Assembly: GCA_000404785.1 (NCBI GenBank)
Contig: ASNI01000005.1
Span: 12,351 to 76,350 of the forward strand
DNA: 64,000 nt
Origin: Cloacimonetes bacterium SCGC AAA252-N17
GTDB taxonomy: Bacteria; Cloacimonadota; Cloacimonadia; JGIOTU-2
Direction of reading: 5' to 3'
Of this stretch, positions 55,494 through 63,571 are shown one piece after another. Position 1 is the stretch's first letter. Each line of letters starts with the position of its first letter. The notes beneath the pieces were generated by a model, which saw nothing but the letters and a program-made list of their open reading frames with translations, did not search any database and was not told where the DNA came from. The position numbers and the translations under genes were made by a program.

Positions 55494-56029
55494 CAAAAAG
55501 TGGAAAAGACGATACAATAATTCCATCAATAGATCAATATAAGGAGCTTCATAAAAGATATTCTTTTGGTTCAGACAAAGATGAAATTGTAACTCTAAAA
55601 CGCTCTAATATTGTACATGATTTTGCTGAGGTTAAATCGTCAGAATCAGAAAGAATAGTTAGAAAAGAAGAATTGTGTGATACAAAGCATGAGAATCTGT
55701 TCTTGAAATTTAAAGAATATATAAACAATGAGTTTATAAATCAATTGAAATATACATTCAAAGATGATTTTAGCAAACTCTATAAACTAATATATTATTT
55801 GATATATTTCCTTTTAATAATTGCTATTATATCCTTTATTTGGCTTAATCATACATTATTAACATGGACATGGCTTCAGAATCATCCAAAGTACCTTTTA
55901 ATTAAGTTGATATTAAGTATATTTTTTATAATTTTCTTATTGATAATTCCCAATAAAAAAAATTGGAAAGTTTGGATATCTCTTTCAATTGCTACGCTAT
56001 TAATCCCGCTATTATTTAAAATATTATGA
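55490..56029 (+). CDS. Unknown membrane protein (pair member 2)
   Basis: The 179-residue product starts at GTG 55490. The first 100 residues are polar (TKSGKDDTIIPSIDQYKELH), followed by three hydrophobic helices (LIYYLIYFLLIIAIISFIWL; LLIKLILSIFFIIFLLIIP; VWISLSIATLLIPLLFKIL). It is tied to pair member 1 by a 4-bp overlap and to the HAD gene by another (ATGA). A cytosolic protein with a membrane partner suggests signalling or an effector-anchor pair, but nothing specific is recognised. Confidence 0.6.
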   Translation: MTKSGKDDTIIPSIDQYKELHKRYSFGSDKDEIVTLKRSNIVHDFAEVKSSESERIVRKEELCDTKHENLFLKFKEYINNEFINQLKYTFKDDFSKLYKLIYYLIYFLLIIAIISFIWLNHTLLTWTWLQNHPKYLLIKLILSIFFIIFLLIIPNKKNWKVWISLSIATLLIPLLFKIL

Positions 56030-56685
56030 AATTTAAAGCAGTCATTTTCGACCTCGATGGAACACTCATAGATTCCATGGGTGTATGGACACGTGTCGAT
56101 TCTGACTTTCTTGGGAAACGCAATATACCTGTTCCAGATGATCTCTTTGATGATATCCAGGTGGGGAACAGCTATGTGGAGGTTGCTGAGCATTTCAAAC
56201 AAAAATTCAACCTGCCTGATAGCGCGGAAGACATTATGAATGAGTGGACTGATATGGTTGCCTGGCATTACCAGAATGACATTCCGCTCAAATCCGGCGC
56301 AAAAGAATTCCTCACATTCCTGCACAAAAATGGTATCAAAATTGGGGTAGGTACGAGTAATATTCACCATCTGACAGAAGTCGTGCTCTCTGCGAATGAT
56401 GTGTGGCATTATGTCGATGCAGTGGTTGACGGGCAGGAAAACCTCCGCGGAAAGCCCTTCCCTGACATCTTCCTGAAGGTAGCAGAAAAGCTCGGAGTAC
56501 AACCCGGGGAATGTCTTGTTATCGAAGATGTAATTGCCGGCGTGATCGCAGCAAAGAATGCTGGGATGACCTCCTTTGCGATCGAGGATGACTATTCTCT
56601 GAAAGATAAGGACCGCATTCTCGAATATGTTGATTTTTATGCCCGGGATTTCCACGAGATCAAAGAAAGACTTGCGCTCACATAA
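56026..56685 (+). CDS. HAD-family phosphatase (beta-phosphoglucomutase/PGP subgroup)
   Basis: The 219-residue product has HAD motif I VIFDLDGTLIDS (both Asp), a helical cap (about residues 15-85), motif II VGTSN, motif III Lys in RGKPFPDIF, and motif IV VIEDVIAGVIAAKNAG. It is a phosphatase or mutase for small phosphorylated metabolites. Substrate is unknown. It follows the unknown pair with 4-bp overlap and is 19 bp upstream of the next gene. Confidence 0.9.
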   Translation: MKFKAVIFDLDGTLIDSMGVWTRVDSDFLGKRNIPVPDDLFDDIQVGNSYVEVAEHFKQKFNLPDSAEDIMNEWTDMVAWHYQNDIPLKSGAKEFLTFLHKNGIKIGVGTSNIHHLTEVVLSANDVWHYVDAVVDGQENLRGKPFPDIFLKVAEKLGVQPGECLVIEDVIAGVIAAKNAGMTSFAIEDDYSLKDKDRILEYVDFYARDFHEIKERLALT

Positions 56686-56704
56686 AAATCCTCTTGGAGG
56701 TAAG

Positions 56705-57679
56705 ATGAAAAAGCTCTCATTCTTTTTGTTATTTCTGCTGGTCATAGTTCCTCTTTTTTCAGATGAAGTTATGATATTCACTGCAAATCAATATTTCATG
56801 TCGCGAATATACACTCTTTCCACAAATGGGGCTGTTCAAAATTATTTTAGTTATGACAACTATCATTTCTGCGATATGGAAGTGGTAAATAATGAACTCT
56901 ATGCTGCCGAAGCATTTGCACCAAGAGTATATAAGATTGATATCGCTACAGGCGATCTCAAAGTCATTATTGATGACTGGTCACTTTTTTATTTCTATGA
57001 TGTTGCCTTTGACGGCACGTATTTCTATGTAACCGAATGGGATCTGAATCGTTATGATATAAATGGAAACAAAGACGGTACTGCCTCTTTTGATGAGGAT
57101 GTTTTTGGCAGTGCATGGGATGGTCAGTATCTCTGGATGTTGAATGAGAATAACCAGATAAAATGCTGGGATGTGGCGCTTTGGCCAAATATTATTGAAA
57201 TAACTTCAAATGCTTTTTCTCCACCTTCTTCTACCTGCAGGGGTTTGTGGTTTGACGGCACCTATTTTTGGTCAACTGAAGGGTTAGACGGCAGTTTGGG
57301 GTATATCTATCAATTCGACTATTCAGGACAGGTTATTGACCAAATCTTAGCTCCAGCATGGGTTGGCTTTGGTGTGTGCAAACTAGATCAAGGAGTTTCG
57401 ATTGATGATCCATATCAGGACAATGCTTTGAAGCTGACTGTTGCACCCAATCCATTCATGAATGATATATCTGTTTCTTTTTTATTACCTGAACAGGAAA
57501 AGGTCTCTTGCGAACTATTTGATATAAGAGGAAAAAAAATTGAAACGATGCTTTCAGGGCAATGTCCGGCTGGTATAAACATCCAAGAATGTGATATTAA
57601 GAATCTTAAAAGCGGTGTATATTTCTTGAAATTACAGACTCAACAGACCAAAGAAATCCAAAAAATCATCCATCTCTGA
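56705..57679 (+). CDS. Secreted beta-propeller-like protein with T9SS-type C-terminal domain
   Basis: The 324-residue product has a signal peptide (MKKLSFFLLFLLVIVPLFSD) and repeated blade-like segments (DVAFDGTYFYVTEWDLNRYD, SAWDGQYLWMLNENN, GLWFDGTYFWSTEGLDG), then a C-terminal sorting module (LTVAPNPFMNDISVSF, CELFDIRGKKIETML, LKSGVYFLKLQTQQT). It probably exits via T9SS. ATG 56705 follows GGAGGT at 56696-56701; a longer frame into the HAD gene is rejected. Confidence 0.82.
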   Translation: MKKLSFFLLFLLVIVPLFSDEVMIFTANQYFMSRIYTLSTNGAVQNYFSYDNYHFCDMEVVNNELYAAEAFAPRVYKIDIATGDLKVIIDDWSLFYFYDVAFDGTYFYVTEWDLNRYDINGNKDGTASFDEDVFGSAWDGQYLWMLNENNQIKCWDVALWPNIIEITSNAFSPPSSTCRGLWFDGTYFWSTEGLDGSLGYIYQFDYSGQVIDQILAPAWVGFGVCKLDQGVSIDDPYQDNALKLTVAPNPFMNDISVSFLLPEQEKVSCELFDIRGKKIETMLSGQCPAGINIQECDIKNLKSGVYFLKLQTQQTKEIQKIIHL

Positions 57680-57766
57680 CAGCAACTTTTGCAATACGAG
57701 AAAACACAATTAGCTTGACGTAATCACGCCATATTCGGTTCTCTACACACACGAGGTTCATAAAAT

Positions 57767-60643
57767 ATGGCAAAAAAAGACAAAGGATATCCTGCTTTTG
57801 AATTCATCGCAGTGGATACGGAAACCACCGGTTTGGATGCGTCAAAAGAGGATATGATCGAGATTGGCGCTGTCCATTTCAAAGACGGCGAGCAGGTGCG
57901 ATCATTCCAAACCTTTATCCATATCAACAGGACTCTGCCCGAAGAGATAAAAGTCCTTACTCATATTTCGGATAAGAACCTTGTGAATGCACCTTCGCTC
58001 AAAATGGCATTGCAGGATTTTATTGAATTCATAGGCAATACTCCGCTCTGTTTTCATAATGCAGGATTTGATCTCGGATTCCTTAACGAATCTCTTGGTA
58101 GATGCAATTTTTCTCCAATCAAAAATAAATATTATGACACGCTGGATCTTTCGAGAATCTTCCTTCCACATCTGAAATCCCATTCCCTTGGCACGGTTGC
58201 CGAATACTTTGATGTCATCAATAAACAGGCACACAGAGCCCAGAATGATGCACAAGCAACTGGTGAAATTTTCCACTTGATCATTGATTTTATAATAGAT
58301 CATATCGACTTGAAGCTGGTGAAGCAAATCGAGGAGATCGCATCCTTTGCATTTCAGCAAAATGCAATGCTGGCATATCTGAAAAAGATTCTCAGCTATT
58401 TTACAAAAATGTATCTGCAGAGGCAGAAGCAGAACACTCCCACAATTCCTTTCTTCACCAGACCAAATTATATCACAAATATTGAGAAGGGCGAACCTCC
58501 GAGTACAGTTATTGATAAAAACGAGATCCTGCAACTTTTTGAAGAAGGCGGCTCACTGGCAGAAAATTTCGTGAAATATGAATATCGTGGAGGTCAGATC
58601 GATATGGTTGCCTGGGTTACCGAGGCATATCAGAAAGGAAATATTCTTCTCATCGAAGCAGGGACAGGCGTCGGCAAATCACTTGCCTATCTCATTCCTT
58701 CCATTTACTATTCAAAATTTTCAAAACAGAGAATAATCATTTCGACAAATACAAAAAACCTTCAGGAGCAGCTCTTTTTCAAAGATATCCCAACTGTTCA
58801 GGAAACCACAGACCTCACATTCTCAGCAGCACTTTTGAAAGGCAGATCAAACTATCTCTGCATGAGAAAATGGTATAATGTGCTTTCCGACATAAACGGA
58901 TATCTCACGCAATATGAGATGAAATTCCTGCTCAATCTTATTATCTGGGCAGCGATGACCAAAACCGGAGACGTGGAAGAAAATCACTCTTTCAAACCCT
59001 ATCAGAGCGGGTTGTGGTCAAAAGTCGCATCAGACAGCACCTCATGCCACGGCAGGAAATGTCCATATAACACGGATTGCTTTGTCATGAAGATCCGTAA
59101 ATTTGCAGAGAATGCAAACCTCGTTATCATCAATCATGCTCTGCTCCTTTCTGATGCTGCAAATGATTTTTCAGTACTCGGAAATTATACAAACCTTGTG
59201 ATCGATGAGGCGCATAATCTTCCTAATGCTGCTGCTATACATTTCGGATTTTCCATCACTATGATCGACCTTCTTAATATTACAAGAAAGCTATTAACAA
59301 AGGGCGAATACCAGTACGGAATTATCAACAATCTCCGGATCGGCATCACAAAAAGTACGCTGCCCGAGGAGAAAAAGAAAATATATAAAAGCATTCTTGA
59401 TGAATGCGAAGATCCAATAGATACTATCGAGTCAAAGGGGAAAGATTTTTTCCAATATCTGACACAGATCGTACTCACAAGAGGAAGTTACAAGAAACTT
59501 CGTTTCCAAAATCTTGATGTATTCAAACCGGCTCAAGTACCCCTCGAGGACATCAGCAGCTCGCTTTCTGAGATAAACAAAAAACTCACTAGATTGCATA
59601 CCGATCTTCTCGATGTGAAACCCCAGAGCTTTCCCAAATACGATCAGAACATGTCTGATCTCGAGGGCAGCATCAATCAGATAGTGGAACTCATTGTGTG
59701 CTTTGAGCATGTATTCAATCCGGATTTTGAGAACTATGCATTCTGGCTGGAGACATCGGAGAATACCTTCAACCCGGATTTTATGCCTCGTTCAGCGATC
59801 GTGGTTGCACCCATTGAGGTGAACGAGCCGCTTTTTAAATATTTCTGGGATAGACTTGAAACTGCTATCCTCACCTCTGCCACTCTTGCAATCAGGCAGG
59901 AATTCAAATTCTACAAGCATCTTACAGGTCTTGAAGAAGTCGAGCAGAGCCGGCTTATGGAATACATTGCCTCTTCTCCTTTTGATTATCCCAAGCAGAT
60001 GAAAGTGCTCATTCCTGACTTTCTTCCAAATCCCAAAGACCCTTTCTTCACACCTCAGGCGCTCTCATTAGTAGAGGAAATTCTCAGCGCACACAAAAAG
60101 GGAACGCTTGTTCTTTTTACCTCTTACAAAGACCTCGATGCTGCGTATACAGAGCTTTCTACTTCGACAATGAAGAGTGAGATGACTCTCCTCGCACAGG
60201 GAAAAAGCGGTTCCAGAACAACCATACTCGACATCTTTCGTAATGATGAGAATTCCGTTTTGCTCGGCACAAAAAGCTTTTGGGAAGGAGTCGATGTTCA
60301 GGGTAAATCTCTGGAAATACTCGTCCTGTTCCGGCTTCCTTTCCTGGTTCCGACAGAACCCCTTGTGGAAGCACATCTGGACAAACTCACTGCGGAAGGT
60401 AAAAATTCATTTCTGCATTACACTCTGCCCATCTCATTGCTTCATTTCAAGCAGGGCTTCGGACGCCTGATCAGAAACAAAACAGACAAAGGCGTTGTTG
60501 TCATACTTGATTCACGGATCTTTTCAAAAAACTACGGTCGTTATTTTATTAATGTTATGCCCCTGCATCCCAATAGAGTATCCAGTCCCCTGGAAATAAC
60601 AGACCACATTACAAACTGGTTCATAGAAACTCACACGCCATAA
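57767..60643 (+). CDS. dinG: DnaQ-like exonuclease fused to DinG-type Fe-S helicase
   Basis: The 958-residue product has an N-terminal DEDDh exonuclease (FIAVDTETTGLDAS with Asp17/Glu19, HNAGFDLGFLN, HRAQNDAQATGEIF). A superfamily 2 helicase follows: Walker A EAGTGVGKSLAYL near residue 297, four Cys for a 4Fe-4S cluster (YLCMRKW, SCHGRKCPYNTDC), DEAH near 480, and motif VI QGFGRLIRNKTDKG. DinG relatives unwind D-loops, R-loops and forked DNA; the exonuclease fusion is common outside enterics. All catalytic residues appear intact. It starts 87 bp after the secreted protein gene. Confidence 0.93.
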   Translation: MAKKDKGYPAFEFIAVDTETTGLDASKEDMIEIGAVHFKDGEQVRSFQTFIHINRTLPEEIKVLTHISDKNLVNAPSLKMALQDFIEFIGNTPLCFHNAGFDLGFLNESLGRCNFSPIKNKYYDTLDLSRIFLPHLKSHSLGTVAEYFDVINKQAHRAQNDAQATGEIFHLIIDFIIDHIDLKLVKQIEEIASFAFQQNAMLAYLKKILSYFTKMYLQRQKQNTPTIPFFTRPNYITNIEKGEPPSTVIDKNEILQLFEEGGSLAENFVKYEYRGGQIDMVAWVTEAYQKGNILLIEAGTGVGKSLAYLIPSIYYSKFSKQRIIISTNTKNLQEQLFFKDIPTVQETTDLTFSAALLKGRSNYLCMRKWYNVLSDINGYLTQYEMKFLLNLIIWAAMTKTGDVEENHSFKPYQSGLWSKVASDSTSCHGRKCPYNTDCFVMKIRKFAENANLVIINHALLLSDAANDFSVLGNYTNLVIDEAHNLPNAAAIHFGFSITMIDLLNITRKLLTKGEYQYGIINNLRIGITKSTLPEEKKKIYKSILDECEDPIDTIESKGKDFFQYLTQIVLTRGSYKKLRFQNLDVFKPAQVPLEDISSSLSEINKKLTRLHTDLLDVKPQSFPKYDQNMSDLEGSINQIVELIVCFEHVFNPDFENYAFWLETSENTFNPDFMPRSAIVVAPIEVNEPLFKYFWDRLETAILTSATLAIRQEFKFYKHLTGLEEVEQSRLMEYIASSPFDYPKQMKVLIPDFLPNPKDPFFTPQALSLVEEILSAHKKGTLVLFTSYKDLDAAYTELSTSTMKSEMTLLAQGKSGSRTTILDIFRNDENSVLLGTKSFWEGVDVQGKSLEILVLFRLPFLVPTEPLVEAHLDKLTAEGKNSFLHYTLPISLLHFKQGFGRLIRNKTDKGVVVILDSRIFSKNYGRYFINVMPLHPNRVSSPLEITDHITNWFIETHTP

Positions 60644-60654
60644 GGAGAAATATT

Positions 60655-61431
60655 TTGAAGATCTCAACACTATTCATTTCGGTTTGTTCTTTTATTTTAT
60701 TTTCCTGTAACCTACTTTATGCTCAAGAAAAAGCACCATTTAAGATCGGAGAGAAGCTCATTTACAATACGAATTTCGGTATCGTGAACGCCGGCACTTT
60801 TACCATGTCACTGGAAGATGGCGGTGAAATTATGGGTCATCCGTGCTATCTGATCAAAACTCTTTCGAAAACAAATCCAGTCTTTGATCTTGTGTATAAG
60901 ATCCGCGATGAAACAGAATCCTACTGGGATAAAGATCAATTTGTTGTCAGAAAATTCATCAAGCGCATTTCTGAAGGAAGCTGGAAGCAATATCGCATTC
61001 ATTACTATTTTCCTGAAGATACGATCTACTATTATGTGACATACAAAAAGGGTGGTCAGACTAAAAAGCAGAGCACCTCACTTACTGATCCTCAGGATAC
61101 GTACACTATCATCTACTGGGTGCGCCTACAGAATCTGGTCGTGGGCGACACACTGCATCTGAACATCAGTCTCGATGGAGATAATCATCCTGTAAAACTG
61201 CTTGTAGAGAAGAAAGAGATATTGAATACGATTTTCGGTGAAAAGGAATGCTTCAAGATCACTCCGATCATTCCTGAGGTGTCACAGAAAAGAACCTCCA
61301 TAGTGATGGACATCTGGGTTACTGATGATGAATACAAAATACCGGTAAAACTGGTCATAAAAATAAAATATGGAAACTTTACTATGTCCCTGAAAGATGC
61401 TGAAAATACTGGATTAAGCACAAATAATTAG
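60655..61431 (+). CDS. DUF3108 domain exported protein
   Basis: The 258-residue product starts at TTG 60655, 7 nt after AAGGAG (60642-60647). A signal peptide ends LLYAQE. The body FKIGEKLIYNTNFGIVNAG ... LIKTLSKTNPVFDLVYKIRD ... ETESYWDKDQFVVRKFIKRI fits DUF3108, an exported beta-rich domain of unknown function found in periplasm or at the surface. It lies 11 bp after dinG and 3 bp before queA. Confidence 0.82.
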   Translation: MKISTLFISVCSFILFSCNLLYAQEKAPFKIGEKLIYNTNFGIVNAGTFTMSLEDGGEIMGHPCYLIKTLSKTNPVFDLVYKIRDETESYWDKDQFVVRKFIKRISEGSWKQYRIHYYFPEDTIYYYVTYKKGGQTKKQSTSLTDPQDTYTIIYWVRLQNLVVGDTLHLNISLDGDNHPVKLLVEKKEILNTIFGEKECFKITPIIPEVSQKRTSIVMDIWVTDDEYKIPVKLVIKIKYGNFTMSLKDAENTGLSTNN

Positions 61432-61434
61432 TTC

Positions 61435-62466
61435 ATGAAAAAGTTTGTCGTATCCGATTTTGATTATGAACTTCCGGAAGGAATGATCGCACAGTTTCCT
61501 TCTGAAAAGAGAGAAGAGTCTAGGCTGATGATCGTGAACCGAAAAGAAAACTCTATCTCGATCGATATTTTCAAAAACATATTAAACCATCTGGATTCGA
61601 ATGATCTTCTTGTTATGAATGAGACGAAGGTCATACCTGCGCGGCTGGTTGGCAAAAAACCTTTGGGAGGTAAGATCGAGATACTACTTCTCGAACAGGT
61701 AGATGAGCATACATGGAAATGCCTTGTAAAACCCGGGCGTCGCCTGAAGATCGGCTCGGAAATGATACTTGGAGATCTGCTACACGGCAAAATTATCGAA
61801 TGGGGAGAAAAAGGTGAACGGCTTATTCAGTTTTCCTATGAAGGAGATTTTTTTAAGATCATTGAATCAATTGGGAAAGTGCCACTTCCGCCATACATAA
61901 AAAGAGAGGCAACCGAACTCGATGCCGAGCGTTATCAAACGGTTTTTGCAGACAAGGAGGGCTCTGTCGCAGCGCCAACCGCGGGTTTGCACTTCACTCC
62001 GGAATTGCTCAACACATTGGAATCAAACGGAATTTCCTCTGCAAAAGTTAACCTCCGTATTGGGCTGGATACCTTCCGTCCGGTCATGGTCGAGCACATA
62101 AAAGATCATACAATGCATACCGAATACTGCTCCGTCTCACCTGCTGAAGCACAAAAAATAAACAACGCAATCGAAAATGGGAAGAACATTGTCGCAGTGG
62201 GTACTACGAGTGTACGAACTCTTGAAAGTTTTGCGCACGGCAGGCATATTGTATCTGGAAATAAGCATACGGATATTTTTATTTATCCGGGATATTCCTT
62301 CAAAATAATTGATAAACTTATCACAAATTTTCACCTTCCCCGCTCAACTTTGCTTATGCTTGTATCTGCATTTGCAGGATATGAATTTATTATGGAAGCA
62401 TACAAAACAGCTATTAAAGAAAATTTCAGATTCTACAGCTATGGCGATGCAATGCTAATCATTTAA
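61435..62466 (+). CDS. queA: S-adenosylmethionine:tRNA ribosyltransferase-isomerase
   Basis: The 343-residue product makes epoxyqueuosine on tRNA from preQ1-tRNA and SAM. Motifs: DFDYELPEGMIAQFPSEKRE, NETKVIPARLVGKKPLGGKI, PLPPYIKR, YQTVFADKEGSVAAPTAGLH, HTEYCSV, AVGTTSVRTLES, and TNFHLPRSTLLMLVSAFAG. All are intact. Start ATG 61435 is 3 bp after the DUF3108 stop. Confidence 0.97.
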   Translation: MKKFVVSDFDYELPEGMIAQFPSEKREESRLMIVNRKENSISIDIFKNILNHLDSNDLLVMNETKVIPARLVGKKPLGGKIEILLLEQVDEHTWKCLVKPGRRLKIGSEMILGDLLHGKIIEWGEKGERLIQFSYEGDFFKIIESIGKVPLPPYIKREATELDAERYQTVFADKEGSVAAPTAGLHFTPELLNTLESNGISSAKVNLRIGLDTFRPVMVEHIKDHTMHTEYCSVSPAEAQKINNAIENGKNIVAVGTTSVRTLESFAHGRHIVSGNKHTDIFIYPGYSFKIIDKLITNFHLPRSTLLMLVSAFAGYEFIMEAYKTAIKENFRFYSYGDAMLII

Positions 62467-62468
62467 TT

Positions 62469-63269
62469 ATGAAAAGAAATGTAGTTATAATAGTTCTTTC
62501 TACACTCATTTTTCTCTCCTCCATGCTTCAAGCACAAGAGCATGACTATTATTTAAATCCGAAATTCGTTTCTGATGCCTTCGATAATACTGTTGATGTA
62601 TTCAGTTCTCCGCTGCATTGGGAATCACATGATTGGCTGAAAGCCGGAATCTTCACGGGATCAGCTATCTTGCTCTATACCTATGACAGGCAGATACAGG
62701 ATTTTGTTCAGGATCATAAAACAGAATTTCTTACTTCTTTCGCTGATGTGACAAACTATCTTGGCAAAGGGTATGTGGTGCTTCCGGCAGAAGCGTTATT
62801 ATATTGTTATGGACACATTGCCGATGATGAAAGGGCACGAAGAATTTCTCTTGAGATGCTTGAAAGTTTTGCTATCGTGGGAGTAACGGTGAATGGATTA
62901 AAATTTCTTACACACCGGCATCGTCCCTCAGTTTCAGACTCTCCCGACATCTGGGATGGACCATCTTTTTCCTCTCATAACATCGCTTTTCCTTCTGGAG
63001 ATGCTGCTGTTGCTTTTAGCTGGGCGACTGTACTTGCTGAAGAATTTTCAGATAAACCACTTGTCGGTATAATATCTTACACTCTCGCTGCAAGTACGGC
63101 TTTTTCAAGGATATATAATAACAAGCACTGGGTTTCTGATGTATTTGTTGGTGCGGTGCTCAGCCATGTTATCACAAAAAAGATCGTTTCACTTCATACT
63201 GAAAAGGATCAAAATAGCATTACAGTAAATCCACTACCTCGCGGATTTTCTATTTCTTTTACATTTTAG
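62469..63269 (+). CDS. PAP2-family membrane phosphatase with altered motif 2
   Basis: The 266-residue product has a signal or anchor (MKRNVVIIVLSTLIFLSSML) and the PAP2 motifs: KFLTHRHRPS (motif 1, KxxxxxxRP), FPSGDAAVAFS (motif 2) and SRIYNNKHWVSD (motif 3). Motif 2 is normally PSGH; here Asp178 replaces the His that donates a proton. It could be an active variant or a non-catalytic relative. Likely substrate class is lipid phosphates at the outer face of the membrane. It begins 2 bp after queA. Confidence 0.85.
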   Translation: MKRNVVIIVLSTLIFLSSMLQAQEHDYYLNPKFVSDAFDNTVDVFSSPLHWESHDWLKAGIFTGSAILLYTYDRQIQDFVQDHKTEFLTSFADVTNYLGKGYVVLPAEALLYCYGHIADDERARRISLEMLESFAIVGVTVNGLKFLTHRHRPSVSDSPDIWDGPSFSSHNIAFPSGDAAVAFSWATVLAEEFSDKPLVGIISYTLAASTAFSRIYNNKHWVSDVFVGAVLSHVITKKIVSLHTEKDQNSITVNPLPRGFSISFTF

Positions 63270-63571
63270 GATTTATAAGCACTGGACTTCACAGTCAGCG
63301 TAGCTGGCGTGGAGTTCAGAGCGTTCATTACTCTCTCAAAATACATTGTCACCCTGAGCTTGCCTGTCACGGCGTAGTGTCTGGGCGTATCCACCAGCTG
63401 GCGGAGAAGACTGAAGTGTAACGGAGACGGATCGAAGGGTCTATTTGCTACAAACAGCACCTCATATTCCGACAGGATAAACCCGTCTCTACCCCAATAA
63501 GAAAGGAGTAGGTGCAGATTCATCCTGCACCGTTTAATACATTCATGGAATGGTCCATGACTGCTAAGACT
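63270..63571. repeat. Intergenic tract of dispersed-repeat type sequences
   Basis: No credible gene is seen in these 302 bp, which are more GC-rich than their surroundings. They include a TCACCCTGAGC ... ATCGAAGGGTC segment (about 63349-63441), a GACGGGTTTATCC-type segment on minus (about 63473-63488), the hairpin GGTGCAG-attcatc-CTGCACC (63511-63531) and TCATGGA-atgg-TCCATGA (63544-63561). I recall such sequences recurring between genes in environmental bacterial genomes; the copy number here is unknown. The last hairpin could end the serpin transcript, though it has no T-run. Confidence 0.5.

Noticed and set aside
55882..56781. 299-codon minus-strand open frame across the HAD gene
   Set aside because: It is long, but the plus strand encodes an intact HAD phosphatase with all four motifs; the antisense protein has no family marks.
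63266..63523. 85-codon minus-strand frame in the intergenic tract
   Set aside because: It is made up of repeat-type sequence; no ribosome site or family pattern.
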